Positions 49,893 through 58,216 of a DNA stretch of 64,000 nucleotides are shown piece after piece (positions within the stretch are counted from its first letter, which is position 1; each line of letters opens with the position of its first letter). The stretch is taken from contig JBKHXX010000093.1 in assembly GCA_046565765.1 (NCBI GenBank), positions 1 to 64,000 of the forward strand, read 5' to 3'. The notes under the pieces are model-generated. The model ran no database searches. It was not told the origin of the DNA and worked only from the letters and a program-made list of their open reading frames with translations. This DNA comes from JBFMCT01 sp046565765. Its GTDB lineage: Bacteria; Actinomycetota; Acidimicrobiia; Acidimicrobiales; AC-14. The position numbers were made by a program, and so were the translations under genes.

Positions 49893-49979
49893 CTACAGAT
49901 GCAGGACGACGACGCTGAACGTAGCCATCAGGAGGAGTCCGTATATCCAAGCGGCCAGGACGAGTACGGGTACGAGCAC
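49893..49979 (-). CDS. possible 28-residue single-helix membrane peptide
   Basis: A GTG-started ORF, flanked upstream by an in-frame stop, encodes a peptide that is almost entirely hydrophobic (LVPVLVLAAWIYGLLLMA at its N-terminal part) and ends with TAG. It could span the membrane once, like KdpF-type or other regulatory small proteins. Operator site 7 lies 50 bp upstream of its start, in an otherwise gene-free gap between two convergent genes, which is the main reason to take it seriously. The ribosome binding site is weak (GGGTAGG). Confidence 0.35.
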   Translation of the reverse strand: MLVPVLVLAAWIYGLLLMATFSVVVLHL

Positions 49980-50029
49980 GTCGTGGGCCTACCCGACGGG
50001 ATCACCGGGGCGGCGTCGATCCGGCGATC

Positions 50030-50045
50030 GTTACCTGGCCGTGAC
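50030..50045. promoter_or_regulatory. 11-bp-period direct-repeat operator (site 7)
   Basis: GTTAC-N6-GTGAC in the 214-bp gap between the convergent STAS and kinase genes. The only candidate target in the gap is the small membrane ORF at 49893-49979. Confidence 0.5.
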
Positions 50046-50072
50046 AGCCGCCGCCGCCAGCGCACTCCCGCG

Positions 50073-51479
50073 TCAAGAAGGCAGTTCCCCCTCGCCGTCG
50101 CCGTGCCGGGCGCGCGGTAGCCGGAACGTGAAGCGAGCGCCACCGCCTTCGCGGTTAGCGGCTTCGAGCGTTCCACCCTGGAGCCGGGCGTTCTCCCACG
50201 AGATCGCCAGGCCGAGCCCCGATCCGACCCGTGTTCTGGCCGGGTCGCCCGTGTAGAAGCGGTCGAAGACGTGAGCGAGGTCACGAGGGCTCAAGCCCGG
50301 GCCCCGATCGAGGATGTCGACCGCTACGCAATCCGCTTCCGGACGGATCACGACCTCGACCGCGCCACCACCGTGGGTGAACGCGTTGGAGAGGAGGTTC
50401 GAGACCACACTGCGAAACCGGGCCCTGTCCGCCAGCACCCATACGTCGTCACCGTCCTCGATGGGCACGACCGCGGAGTCACCGTCCCAACCGCGAACTG
50501 CCGCCCGCAGCGAGTCACGGAGCGAAAGGGGCTCGAGGTTCGCCTCCTCCCGGCCGACGTCATGGCGCGCCAGTTCGAGTAGGTCGAGGACCAACGTCTC
50601 GAGCCGGCGGACGTCGGAGATGAGGAGTTCCGTCACCCGGCGGGCCGCCGGCGGTAGCTCGGGGAGCTCGTCTTCGAGGAGCGAGGCGGCCGAGCTCATT
50701 CCGGTGAGGGGCGTCCGGAGGTCGTGCGCGACGTCAGCGGTGAACTGGCGCTCCCGCTCAGCGGCTTGCTCCAGCTCGCGGATCTTCTGCTCGAGGGCCC
50801 CGGCCATTCGGTTGAAGGAGTCCGACCACGCGTCGAACTCGTCACCTTGGGCCTCCATCCGCGTATCCAGCAGCCCCTCGGCCAAGGCCTGGGCGGCACC
50901 GGCCGCCGCCCGTACCGGCCGCAGCGTCCGCCGTGCGACGTAATGGCCGAAGGACGCCGCGGCCACGACTCCGATCAGCCAGCCGGCTGACAGCACGTTG
51001 CGCATGAAGCGCAGGCTTTCCCGGATCTCCTCCTTGCTGAAGAACAGGTAAAGCACCACGTCGCTGTCGCGCGGCCTGCCCGCGGCGACGAGGAACCGCT
51101 CTCCCTCGACGGAGATGGACGCCTGACGGGTGGTGCCGGAAGGGAGGTCGGTCCGGAGGGAGTGGGGGATATTGGCGGTACCGAGGCGGGAGGACGACGA
51201 GAACGTGACGTCGCCAACCACTGCAACCGTCTCGAACCCCGCCCGTCGTTGGTATTCGTCCAGGATCTCGTCGAATTCCTCCAACGAGATCTCTCGAGGG
51301 GCCGACAGAAGCGCCAAGTGGGCGGCGTCGACGGCGTGCTCGGTGAAGACATGGTCTCGGTACTCCGAGACGATGAGGTAGCTCCCCAGAGCGAGCGCAC
51401 CCGAAGTAACCGAGGCGACGAGGACGAACGCCCCCGTCAGCCGGCTCCGAAACTGCGTCGGGAGAGCGGGGCGAGGCAC
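50073..51479 (-). CDS. sensor histidine kinase
   Basis: Membrane sensor kinase of 468 residues: helix one (LTGAFVLVASVTSGALALGSYLIV), an extracytoplasmic sensor of about 130 residues, helix two (VLSAGWLIGVVAAASFGHYV), HAMP, HisKA with FTADVAHDLRTPLTGM, and HATPase with VVSNLLSNAFTHGGG, ILDRGPGLSP and GSGLGLAISWENA. All boxes are present. It follows the response regulator by 3 bp. The sensor differs from that of the MtrB-like kinase, so a separate signal is expected. Confidence 0.93.
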   Translation of the reverse strand: MPRPALPTQFRSRLTGAFVLVASVTSGALALGSYLIVSEYRDHVFTEHAVDAAHLALLSAPREISLEEFDEILDEYQRRAGFETVAVVGDVTFSSSSRLGTANIPHSLRTDLPSGTTRQASISVEGERFLVAAGRPRDSDVVLYLFFSKEEIRESLRFMRNVLSAGWLIGVVAAASFGHYVARRTLRPVRAAAGAAQALAEGLLDTRMEAQGDEFDAWSDSFNRMAGALEQKIRELEQAAERERQFTADVAHDLRTPLTGMSSAASLLEDELPELPPAARRVTELLISDVRRLETLVLDLLELARHDVGREEANLEPLSLRDSLRAAVRGWDGDSAVVPIEDGDDVWVLADRARFRSVVSNLLSNAFTHGGGAVEVVIRPEADCVAVDILDRGPGLSPRDLAHVFDRFYTGDPARTRVGSGLGLAISWENARLQGGTLEAANREGGGARFTFRLPRARHGDGEGELPS

Positions 51480-51482
51480 CGC

Positions 51483-52163
51483 TCACGCGGCCTCGAACCT
51501 GTACCCCACGCCCCTGACCGTGGCGATGTACCGGGGGCAGCGGGCGTCGTCGTCGAGCTTGTCTCGTAGCCGCTTGACTGCCATGTCGACCAGTCGAGAG
51601 TCGCCCAGGTAGTCGTAGCCCCAGACGCGCTCGAGCAGCACCTCCCGACTCATGACCCTTCCCGGCGCGGTGGCGAGTTCGACGAGTAGTCGGAACTCGG
51701 TGGCCGTCAGCTCGAGGGGTCGACCCGCCTGGGTGACCCGGAACGCGGAGATGTCGATGGTCAGATCACCGCTCGTCACCGCCGAGGCCCCGACGTCGGT
51801 GATCGGCCTTCGCAGGGCGGCGCGCACTCGCGCCATGAGCTCGGCGCCTTTGAACGGCTTGGTGACGTAATCGTCCGCGCCCAGTTCGAGTCCGGTGACG
51901 ACGTCGGCTGTCTCCGCCCGAGCCGTGAGCATCACGATCGGCACCTGGGAGCCCTGGCGGATGATCCGGCACACCTGGAACCCGTCCAATGAAGGGAGCA
52001 TCACATCGAGCAGGATGAGATCGAACTGGTTCCTCGCCACCATGTCGACCGCCTTCTGCCCGTCGTCGACAGCTGTGACGCAGAGGCCGGCCCGCTCCAT
52101 CAGCAGCGTCGCAGTCTCCCGCACTGTCCGATCGTCTTCCACGACGAGCACTCGTCCATCCAC
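51483..52163 (-). CDS. OmpR-family response regulator
   Basis: Response regulator of 226 residues: receiver with VLVVEDDRTVRETA, phospho-acceptor Asp in LILLDVMLPSLDG and Lys in YVTKPF, then a winged-helix output domain (LTATEFRLLVELATAPGRVMSREVLLERVWGYDY, VDMAVKRLRDKLDDD). The GTG at 52163 is chosen because GAGGAG lies 7 nt upstream; an ATG at 52199 has nothing comparable. It follows the lipoprotein gene by 52 bp and precedes its kinase by 3 bp, so lipoprotein, regulator and kinase look like one operon with operator site 8 at its head. Confidence 0.94.
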   Translation of the reverse strand: MDGRVLVVEDDRTVRETATLLMERAGLCVTAVDDGQKAVDMVARNQFDLILLDVMLPSLDGFQVCRIIRQGSQVPIVMLTARAETADVVTGLELGADDYVTKPFKGAELMARVRAALRRPITDVGASAVTSGDLTIDISAFRVTQAGRPLELTATEFRLLVELATAPGRVMSREVLLERVWGYDYLGDSRLVDMAVKRLRDKLDDDARCPRYIATVRGVGYRFEAA

Positions 52164-52215
52164 TGTCAGCTCCTCTCCATGATGCGCCCTGGAAGCCACC
52201 GCCCGGAGGTGCGAC

Positions 52216-52629
52216 TCAGAGCAGCCTCACTTCGACGGCGACAAGGCACCTCTCGCCAGTGAGGCCTTCGACCTCAGCACCGAGGTCGACACCGAGCTCC
52301 TCCTCGAGCTGGCTGCGTACGAAGGTGCTGATCCGGCCCCTGACCGTGAGTCGGGTTCCGGGGGGGTACAGGCCGGATTCCCGGAGCACGACGAGCACAG
52401 GTTCGGTGGGAGCAGTGCCCAGTTGCACTACGTGCCTCCCGAACGACCGCGCCACCTCGCCTGTGAGCGTCACACCGGGGACGTCCCGAAGGGTCGTGGC
52501 GGGGGTGGTCGTGGCACCCTGACCGCCGGGGGCGCCTCCCGTGCCATCTGCGCATCCGGCGAGGGTGAGGGACAGTAGGAGCACAAGCCCGCCGATCGGT
52601 CTTGGAGACGTCTCGCGTACCAGCGGCAC
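52216..52629 (-). CDS. lipoprotein of unknown function
   Basis: Lipoprotein of 137 residues: hydrophobic signal with lipobox LAGC, a Gly/Thr-rich linker, then a beta-rich domain (GVTLTGEVARSFGRHVVQLG, VLVVLRESGLYPPGTRLTVRGRI) resembling small OB-like or similar barrels. The GTG at 52629 has AAAGGGGG at good spacing. It is first in an apparent operon with a response regulator and kinase and might modulate the kinase outside the membrane, as lipoproteins do in MtrB-LpqB. That role is inferred from position. Confidence 0.75.
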   Translation of the reverse strand: MPLVRETSPRPIGGLVLLLSLTLAGCADGTGGAPGGQGATTTPATTLRDVPGVTLTGEVARSFGRHVVQLGTAPTEPVLVVLRESGLYPPGTRLTVRGRISTFVRSQLEEELGVDLGAEVEGLTGERCLVAVEVRLL

Positions 52630-52727
52630 GATGGCCGCCCCCTTTCCTGTGGCGGCGATCTCGACGGCAGCCTCGCTTCCCCATTCTGCCACCGAGGAGC
52701 ACGGGCACCGCACTGGTGGACGGTGTC

Positions 52728-52743
52728 GTTACCGTCCGGTTGC
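52728..52743. promoter_or_regulatory. 11-bp-period direct-repeat operator (site 8)
   Basis: GTTAC-N6-GTTGC, 98 bp before the start of the lipoprotein-regulator-kinase operon. If its regulator is the one at 51483, this is autoregulation. Confidence 0.5.
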
Positions 52744-52809
52744 GCGGGCCGGAGGTCACCTCAACCGCTACCCCCGGCGGTCGGCCGTCGTAGCCCCGCA
52801 TCGCGCATT

Positions 52810-52825
52810 GTTACCGACCTGTTGC
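52810..52825. promoter_or_regulatory. 11-bp-period direct-repeat operator (site 9)
   Basis: GTTAC-N6-GTTGC, the same variant as site 8, 56 bp before the MscS-type channel start. The two sites in one divergent gap each suit one gene. Confidence 0.5.
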
Positions 52826-52881
52826 CGACACACACACCTGATTGGCGCTTCCACGCCGCGGCCTGCGGGTAAGCCCAGCTC

Positions 52882-53901
52882 GTGGGAGTCCTCGTCGTCG
52901 CCACGATGGTCGCTCAGGGCGCCGACGAGGTAGAGGAGCTCCAGGAGTCGGCAGCCGGGGCCTGGGAGACCTTGGTTGCGGCGCTCCCACGGGTCGGGAT
53001 CGCCGTCGCTCTGTTCGCAGCCTTCATCCTGGTCGGCCGACTGGTACGGCCGCTCGTACGCCGAAGGCTCGTGCGCACGAGGACGCCGAGCTTCGCTCGC
53101 GTCTTCGCCAAGCTGACGTCCTCGGGGATGACCGTCGCGGGGCTGCTCCTCGCCGTGACGATCGTGTTTCCGTCGGTGCGCCCGGTTGACGTCCTGACGG
53201 GGGCCGGCGTACTGACGATTGCGGCGGGCTTCGCGTTCCAGGACATCCTCCAGAACATGCTCGCCGGGGTCCTCTTGCTGTTCCGCCAGCCATTCCGCGG
53301 GGGCGATCAGATCACCGTCGGCGAGGCGACAGGCACCGTCGAAGAGATCAACATACGGGAGACGGTCATCACCACCTACGACGGGCGCCGGATCCTGGTG
53401 CCGAACGCCAAGGTGTACACAGACGTCATCCACGTTCAGACCGCTCATCCCACCACCCGCTCAAGCTTCCGAGTCGGTATCGCGTACGAGGCGGACATGG
53501 CCCTGGCCCGCCGGATCGCCGTCGAAGCCGTGGTGCGCGTCCCTGGAGTCGCCTCCGAGCCACCCCCGGAGGCGCTGTTCGTCAAGCTCGACAGTTCGAC
53601 GGTGGACCTCGACGTGTGGTTCTGGAGCTCGCCTCACCAGCTGGAGATGCGCCGCACGCTCGACCGGGCGATCGAAGCGGTGAAGACGGCGTTCGACGAG
53701 CATTCGATCGAGATGCCGTCACAGGTCGTCGCGCTCCAGGCGACGTCGAGCCTGGCGGTGGCCCTGCGAGGCGGCGAGGTCACCCCGGGGGGCGGCGTGG
53801 TCGACGGGGTGCGGCGGCCATCGGGTCGCCAAGGGGAGGCGACGCAGCCGACTCAGGGCGTGGCCGGCGCCGGGAACGTGGTGACGTCGACCGACGCGTG
53901 A
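52882..53901 (+). CDS. MscS-family mechanosensitive ion channel
   Basis: Membrane channel of 339 residues opening under membrane tension to relieve osmotic stress. Three membrane segments (VGIAVALFAAFILVGRLV, VAGLLLAVTIVF, VDVLTGAGVLTIAAGFAFQD) lead to the pore region FQDILQNMLAGVLLLF and the beta domain (GDQITVGEATGTVEEINIR, RRILVPNAKVYTDVI). A Gly/Ala/Thr-rich tail follows. The GTG at 52882 is used; an ATG at 52906 is possible. Its last 49 bp overlap the convergent penicillin-binding protein gene. Operator site 9 is 56 bp upstream. Confidence 0.92.
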   Translation: MGVLVVATMVAQGADEVEELQESAAGAWETLVAALPRVGIAVALFAAFILVGRLVRPLVRRRLVRTRTPSFARVFAKLTSSGMTVAGLLLAVTIVFPSVRPVDVLTGAGVLTIAAGFAFQDILQNMLAGVLLLFRQPFRGGDQITVGEATGTVEEINIRETVITTYDGRRILVPNAKVYTDVIHVQTAHPTTRSSFRVGIAYEADMALARRIAVEAVVRVPGVASEPPPEALFVKLDSSTVDLDVWFWSSPHQLEMRRTLDRAIEAVKTAFDEHSIEMPSQVVALQATSSLAVALRGGEVTPGGGVVDGVRRPSGRQGEATQPTQGVAGAGNVVTSTDA

Positions 53902-55856
53902 GCCGCGGACATCACATCGCTCCAGATGCGGGCAGGCACCGATCCCCCGGTCACGTCTTCGAACCCGGCGACATCGTGCATGGGACGGTTCCCGTCCCGG
54001 AACCCCACCCAAACGGCGCCCACCAACTGTGGCGTGTACCCGACGAACCAGGCGTCGGCATAGTTGCTGGAGGTGCCGGTCTTCCCCGCGGCCGGCCGCC
54101 CGATGGCCGCCGCCGCGCCGGTGCCCGAGGTGATCACGCCCTCGAGCGTGGACGTCACGAGGCGCGCCGTGGACCGCGCGACGACGCGCTCGGACGAAGA
54201 GGATGCGGCCCAATCGCGTAGCACGCCGCCGTCGGGCGCCACCAGGCGCCGGACGGGACGGGCGTCGCGGCGGACGCCGTCAGCGGCGAAGGTCCCGTAC
54301 GCCACCGCCATGTTCAGCGGCGAGACCTCGTAGGCGCCGATGGCGAGGCTCGGACCGACCGACTCGGGGCCGGGGATCTGCGACAGTCCGAGGTCGCGCC
54401 CAAGCTCGGCCACCCGGTCCACCCCCAAGGTGAGCGCCAGGTGCGTATATGCGGTGTTGATGGACCATTGGGTCGCGTCCTCGAGGCTCATGGCGCCGTA
54501 GCCCCGGCGGCTGTAGTTCTGCACGATGTGGCCTCCCTCCAACTCGTGTTCCGCCGGTGCCGGAAGCCAGTCATCCGGCCCCCAGCCCAGCTCGTAGGCC
54601 AGCGCCAGGACGATGGCCTTGAACGCCGAACCAGGCTGGCGTCCCGACCCCCCTCCCAGCTCGCCCAGTGCGAGGTTCACCTGGTCGGCAGCCCAGTCCC
54701 GGCCGCCGACGAGCGCCTTCACCGCGCCGGTCGAAGGGTCCAGGACCGCGACGGCGGCGGTGGGACCGCTCTCGTCGGGCAGGCGGCGCCGTACCAAGGC
54801 GATGGCCTCCTCCTGGAGCGTGGGATCGAGCGTCGTCTCGATCGTCAGCCCACCTGCGTAGAGGTCATCCGCGGGCAGCCCTTGCACGTCGAGCAGCCAT
54901 CGACGGACGTAGTCGAGGAAGTACGGACTTCCCTCGACAGAAGGGCGTGCGGGATGGACCCGTGGGCGTTCGGCTCGCGCTCTGGCCACCTCCTCCCCAC
55001 CGGCCAGCCCGGCGGCTTCTACTCGGTCGAGCACCAGCTGGCGACGCGCTTCGGCGGCGTCGGGATCGTTCCGGGGGTTGAGCCGGGTGGGGGCCGGGAT
55101 CAGTCCGGCCAGGAGAGCCGCCTCGCCCAGAGTCAGCTGGCGCGCTTCCTTCCGGAGGTACGTCCTGGCTGCCGCGTCGATCCCGACGGCCCCCTCGCCG
55201 AAGAACGTCGTGTTCAGGTAGGCGGCGAGGATGTCCTTCTTCTCGTAGCGCCGCTCGAGATGAAGGGTCAGGCGGACTTCCTCCAGCTTGCGTTCCAGCG
55301 TTCGTCCGCCGTCGGTGAAGAGGTTCTTGGCCAGTTGCTGGGTGATCGTCGATCCGCCCTGGACCACTGCGCCGGCGGCGACGTTGCTGGCCAGCGCCCG
55401 CACGACCGCGGGCAGGTCGATCCCGGGATGCGTCCAGAATCGCTCGTCCTCCGCCGCCACGACCGCGGCCGCAACGGTGTCGGGGATCTCCCCGGGAGCG
55501 AGCGGTACGTGCGTCTCCTCGGGCTGGAAGCGGCCGATGACCGTTCCGTCGGCCGCCAGGACGACACTTGGCTGGGAGAAGGCGACCGGGCTGGCAGGCA
55601 TGTCCGGTGCCGGACCGAGGAGGCGAACCAGCGCCGAGGCGCGGTGGGCATTGCGGGAGACCAGGACGCCCGCCGCGGCCACTCCGGCCACCACCAGGCC
55701 GGACGCCACGAGCGTGATCACGAGAAGGCCGATGACCGAGGGGAAACGGGGCCTCCTGCGGCGCACCGGGGACCAGGAAGCCGGCTCCTCGGGCGCCGCG
55801 ACCGTCGGTCGGGCGAGTCGCCGGGGCTCGGCTCGGTAGCGGCCTCGGTCCTGCAC
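53853..55856 (-). CDS. class A penicillin-binding protein 1 (transglycosylase/transpeptidase)
   Basis: Bifunctional peptidoglycan synthase of 667 residues. A basic cytoplasmic tail and one membrane helix (VIGLLVITLVASGLVVAGVA) precede a GT51 transglycosylase domain with the catalytic EDERFW and GGSTITQQLAKNLF, then a transpeptidase domain with SAFK (catalytic Ser), SIN and KTGTS. All motifs are intact. The gene follows the second penicillin-binding protein by 20 bp, so the tandem pair is one operon. It ends in a 49-bp overlap with the MscS gene. Confidence 0.95.
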   Translation of the reverse strand: MQDRGRYRAEPRRLARPTVAAPEEPASWSPVRRRRPRFPSVIGLLVITLVASGLVVAGVAAAGVLVSRNAHRASALVRLLGPAPDMPASPVAFSQPSVVLAADGTVIGRFQPEETHVPLAPGEIPDTVAAAVVAAEDERFWTHPGIDLPAVVRALASNVAAGAVVQGGSTITQQLAKNLFTDGGRTLERKLEEVRLTLHLERRYEKKDILAAYLNTTFFGEGAVGIDAAARTYLRKEARQLTLGEAALLAGLIPAPTRLNPRNDPDAAEARRQLVLDRVEAAGLAGGEEVARARAERPRVHPARPSVEGSPYFLDYVRRWLLDVQGLPADDLYAGGLTIETTLDPTLQEEAIALVRRRLPDESGPTAAVAVLDPSTGAVKALVGGRDWAADQVNLALGELGGGSGRQPGSAFKAIVLALAYELGWGPDDWLPAPAEHELEGGHIVQNYSRRGYGAMSLEDATQWSINTAYTHLALTLGVDRVAELGRDLGLSQIPGPESVGPSLAIGAYEVSPLNMAVAYGTFAADGVRRDARPVRRLVAPDGGVLRDWAASSSSERVVARSTARLVTSTLEGVITSGTGAAAAIGRPAAGKTGTSSNYADAWFVGYTPQLVGAVWVGFRDGNRPMHDVAGFEDVTGGSVPARIWSDVMSAAHASVDVTTFPAPATP

Positions 55857-55876
55857 GACGAATGCCGGGGCGGTCC

Positions 55877-57862
55877 TCAGCGGGCACCCTCAACCTGGCC
55901 CAGCCGGTCGAGAGCGGGCTCGGTGAAGGCGGCCCACGTGCGGGCAGGGATGGTGCCGCCGGACACCCGTGCGTGCCCCTTGACACCCGCGAGGGGCCGC
56001 CTCGAATCGGCGTGACCCATCCACACTGCCGTGGAGAGCGCAGGCGTGTACCCGACGAACCAGGCGTCGCTGTTGTTGTCGGTGGTCCCCGTCTTCCCTG
56101 CCACCGCCGGGTCGTCGATGTCGGCGGCTCTGCCCGTCCCGTGGTCGACCACTCCCTTGAGTGCCTCGGTCACCCTGTCGGCGGTCGCGGCCCCGAGGAC
56201 ACGGCGACCGCGACGTGCGGTGTTGTCCTCGAGCACCTCCCCAGTTGCCGTGGTCACCCGGAGGACGGGGGATGCGGGGAGCTGGATCCCCCGGTTCGCG
56301 AACACGGCATAGGCGGCGGCCATGTCGAGCGGCGACACCTCGACGGTGCCGAGCGCGAGGCTCCGGCCGTACTTCGCGCCGTCCGTGTCCACCGTCGTGA
56401 CACCCAGCCGGTGGGCGAGGTCGGCGACGTCATCCACGCCGACGTCGTCGATGAGCTGGGCGAACACGGTGTTCACCGAGGACGCGGTCGCCTGGCGAAG
56501 CGTGAGGCGACCGTAGCCCGCAGTTCCGGCGTTGCGGACGCTGCAACCGACTCCTCGACACGACGGGAACGTGTACCGCGCCGGAGCCCGGTACCGCCGT
56601 TCCAAGCTGATTCCTTTTTCGAGGGCCCGCGCCAGGACGAAGGGCTTGAAGGCGGAGCCTGGTTGGCGTCCTGTCCCTCCGCCGTCGAGGCACAGAGGAC
56701 CACGCGGGCTCGGGAGGTCCTCGTCGTCGCACCGACCCAGGGCGAGGTTGACCTGGGATCGGTCGAAGTCACGTCCACCGACGAGGGCTCGCACCAGGCC
56801 CGTCCCGGGCTCCACGGATACAAGTGACATGGACAGCGGGGGGTGGGTGGACGAGAGCGCATCGGTGACTGCCTCCTCGGCCAACCGCTGGAGCTCGGGG
56901 TCGAGGCTGGTCTCCACCCGCAGTCCTCCGTGAAAGACCCTGGTCTCGCCATAGCGTTCGACCAGGTACCGGCGGGCATAGTCGACGAAGTAGTCGTACC
57001 GCCCGGCCTCCTGGCGCGGTGCGTGGACGATCGTTCCCGGTTCGTCAGGATCGGCGCCGTCTTCGGCCAGGACGATCCGCTCTCGAGTCGCGGCCTCGTA
57101 CTGATCGTCGGTGATCCGGTCCTGGTCCCGCATCAGCCGAAGGACGAGGCGTCGCCGTGCCTCAGCGGCGGCGAGGTTGGACCGCGGGTTCAGCGCCGTC
57201 GGGGCGCGAACGACCCCTGCGAGCAGGGCGGCTTCACTCAGGGTCAAGGCCAACGGGGCCTTGCGGAAGAACGTGTCGGCGGCGGCACCGACGCCATACG
57301 CACCGCCCCCGAAGTAGACCGTCGACAGGTACCGGTGGAGGATCTCTTCCTTCGAGAGCCTCTGCTCCAGCCGAATCGCCTCGAGGGCTTCGTGCACCTT
57401 CGTCATCAGCGTCCGTTCGTGGTCCGGCATGAAGGCGTGTTTCACGTACTGCTGTGTGATGGTGGAGGCACCCTGCACAGTCCCGTTCCGACGCATGTTC
57501 GTCCACAGCGCCCGGACCACGGACCGGACGTCGACGCCACGATGGGAGTGAAAGCGTCGGTCTTCGACGGCGACCACGGCCTCCTTGAGGAAGTGCGGCA
57601 GATCCTCGGCAGCTACCGGGATGAACGACTCGTACGCCCGGAGTGCCGCGATCTGGCTGCCGTCGGCGGCGTAGATGCGGGTGATCCGAGGACGATCCGT
57701 CCGCGCCTGCGCCGGCACCTTGGCCGGCGCAACGTTGAACAGCACGGCCGCGAGGAGGGCGACGACGACGACCGGTGCGATCGCGCTGGCCAGTGCCGAC
57801 ACGATCAACACCTGTTCGCGCCGACCGGCCAGCCAATCGCCTCTCATCCGACCTCCCGTCAC
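55877..57862 (-). CDS. class A penicillin-binding protein 2 (transglycosylase/transpeptidase)
   Basis: Bifunctional peptidoglycan synthase of 661 residues: N-terminal membrane helix (VLIVSALASAIAPVVVVALLAAV), GT51 domain with VEDRRFHSHRG and GASTITQQYVKHAF, and transpeptidase with SAFK, SVN and KTGTT. It is a paralog of the gene downstream, with which it forms a tandem pair. The 5' region carries the largest phased operator array (site 10), 33 bp before the start, so envelope control of cell-wall synthesis is likely. Confidence 0.95.
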   Translation of the reverse strand: MTGGRMRGDWLAGRREQVLIVSALASAIAPVVVVALLAAVLFNVAPAKVPAQARTDRPRITRIYAADGSQIAALRAYESFIPVAAEDLPHFLKEAVVAVEDRRFHSHRGVDVRSVVRALWTNMRRNGTVQGASTITQQYVKHAFMPDHERTLMTKVHEALEAIRLEQRLSKEEILHRYLSTVYFGGGAYGVGAAADTFFRKAPLALTLSEAALLAGVVRAPTALNPRSNLAAAEARRRLVLRLMRDQDRITDDQYEAATRERIVLAEDGADPDEPGTIVHAPRQEAGRYDYFVDYARRYLVERYGETRVFHGGLRVETSLDPELQRLAEEAVTDALSSTHPPLSMSLVSVEPGTGLVRALVGGRDFDRSQVNLALGRCDDEDLPSPRGPLCLDGGGTGRQPGSAFKPFVLARALEKGISLERRYRAPARYTFPSCRGVGCSVRNAGTAGYGRLTLRQATASSVNTVFAQLIDDVGVDDVADLAHRLGVTTVDTDGAKYGRSLALGTVEVSPLDMAAAYAVFANRGIQLPASPVLRVTTATGEVLEDNTARRGRRVLGAATADRVTEALKGVVDHGTGRAADIDDPAVAGKTGTTDNNSDAWFVGYTPALSTAVWMGHADSRRPLAGVKGHARVSGGTIPARTWAAFTEPALDRLGQVEGAR

Positions 57863-57895
57863 CCACGGACCCGCAGCGACTCCTTCCCGGTCCGG

Positions 57896-57922
57896 GTAAC
57901 ACGAGCGTCACGGAAGCGTCAC
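57896..57922. promoter_or_regulatory. three-unit 11-bp-period operator (site 10)
   Basis: GTAAC at 57896, GTCAC at 57907 and GTCAC at 57918, exactly 11 bp apart; on the other strand GTGAC-N6-GTGAC-N6-GTTAC. It ends 33 bp upstream of the penicillin-binding protein 2 start. Confidence 0.65.
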
Positions 57923-58020
57923 CGCCGTGACACTGGCGGAAGCAAACGACCCCGTAGCCGCGGTCAACGGTCACGACGTCGACTCCGGTCGGCGAGGCAC
58001 GGGTGCCGCCCGGACCGTGT

Positions 58021-58215
58021 TCATGCAGGCGACGGCCCGAGGCGGGCGACCGAGCGGTCGAAGCCGCTCAACACCCGCTCGAGCTCCTCAGCCTGCTCGG
58101 CGGACTGGGCGGCCAAGGCCGCAGCCGCCAGCCTCGCTCCGGCGACGAGGGCCGCCAGCTCGGGCACCTTCACCGTCACCCGGACGACCCCGGGCCGATC
58201 CCAGTCCAGCCTCAT
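58021..58215 (-). CDS. small protein of unknown function
   Basis: ORF of 64 residues (MRLDWDRPGVVRVTVKVPELAAL then an Ala-rich helix with SAEQAEELERVLSGFDRSV). It starts 1 bp after the stop of the carboxymuconolactone-decarboxylase-like gene, so co-translation is likely. I recognise no domain; a short beta strand followed by one long helix is predicted. No gene is seen in the 98 bp between it and operator site 10. Confidence 0.5.
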   Translation of the reverse strand: MRLDWDRPGVVRVTVKVPELAALVAGARLAAAALAAQSAEQAEELERVLSGFDRSVARLGPSPA

Positions 58216-58216
58216 C

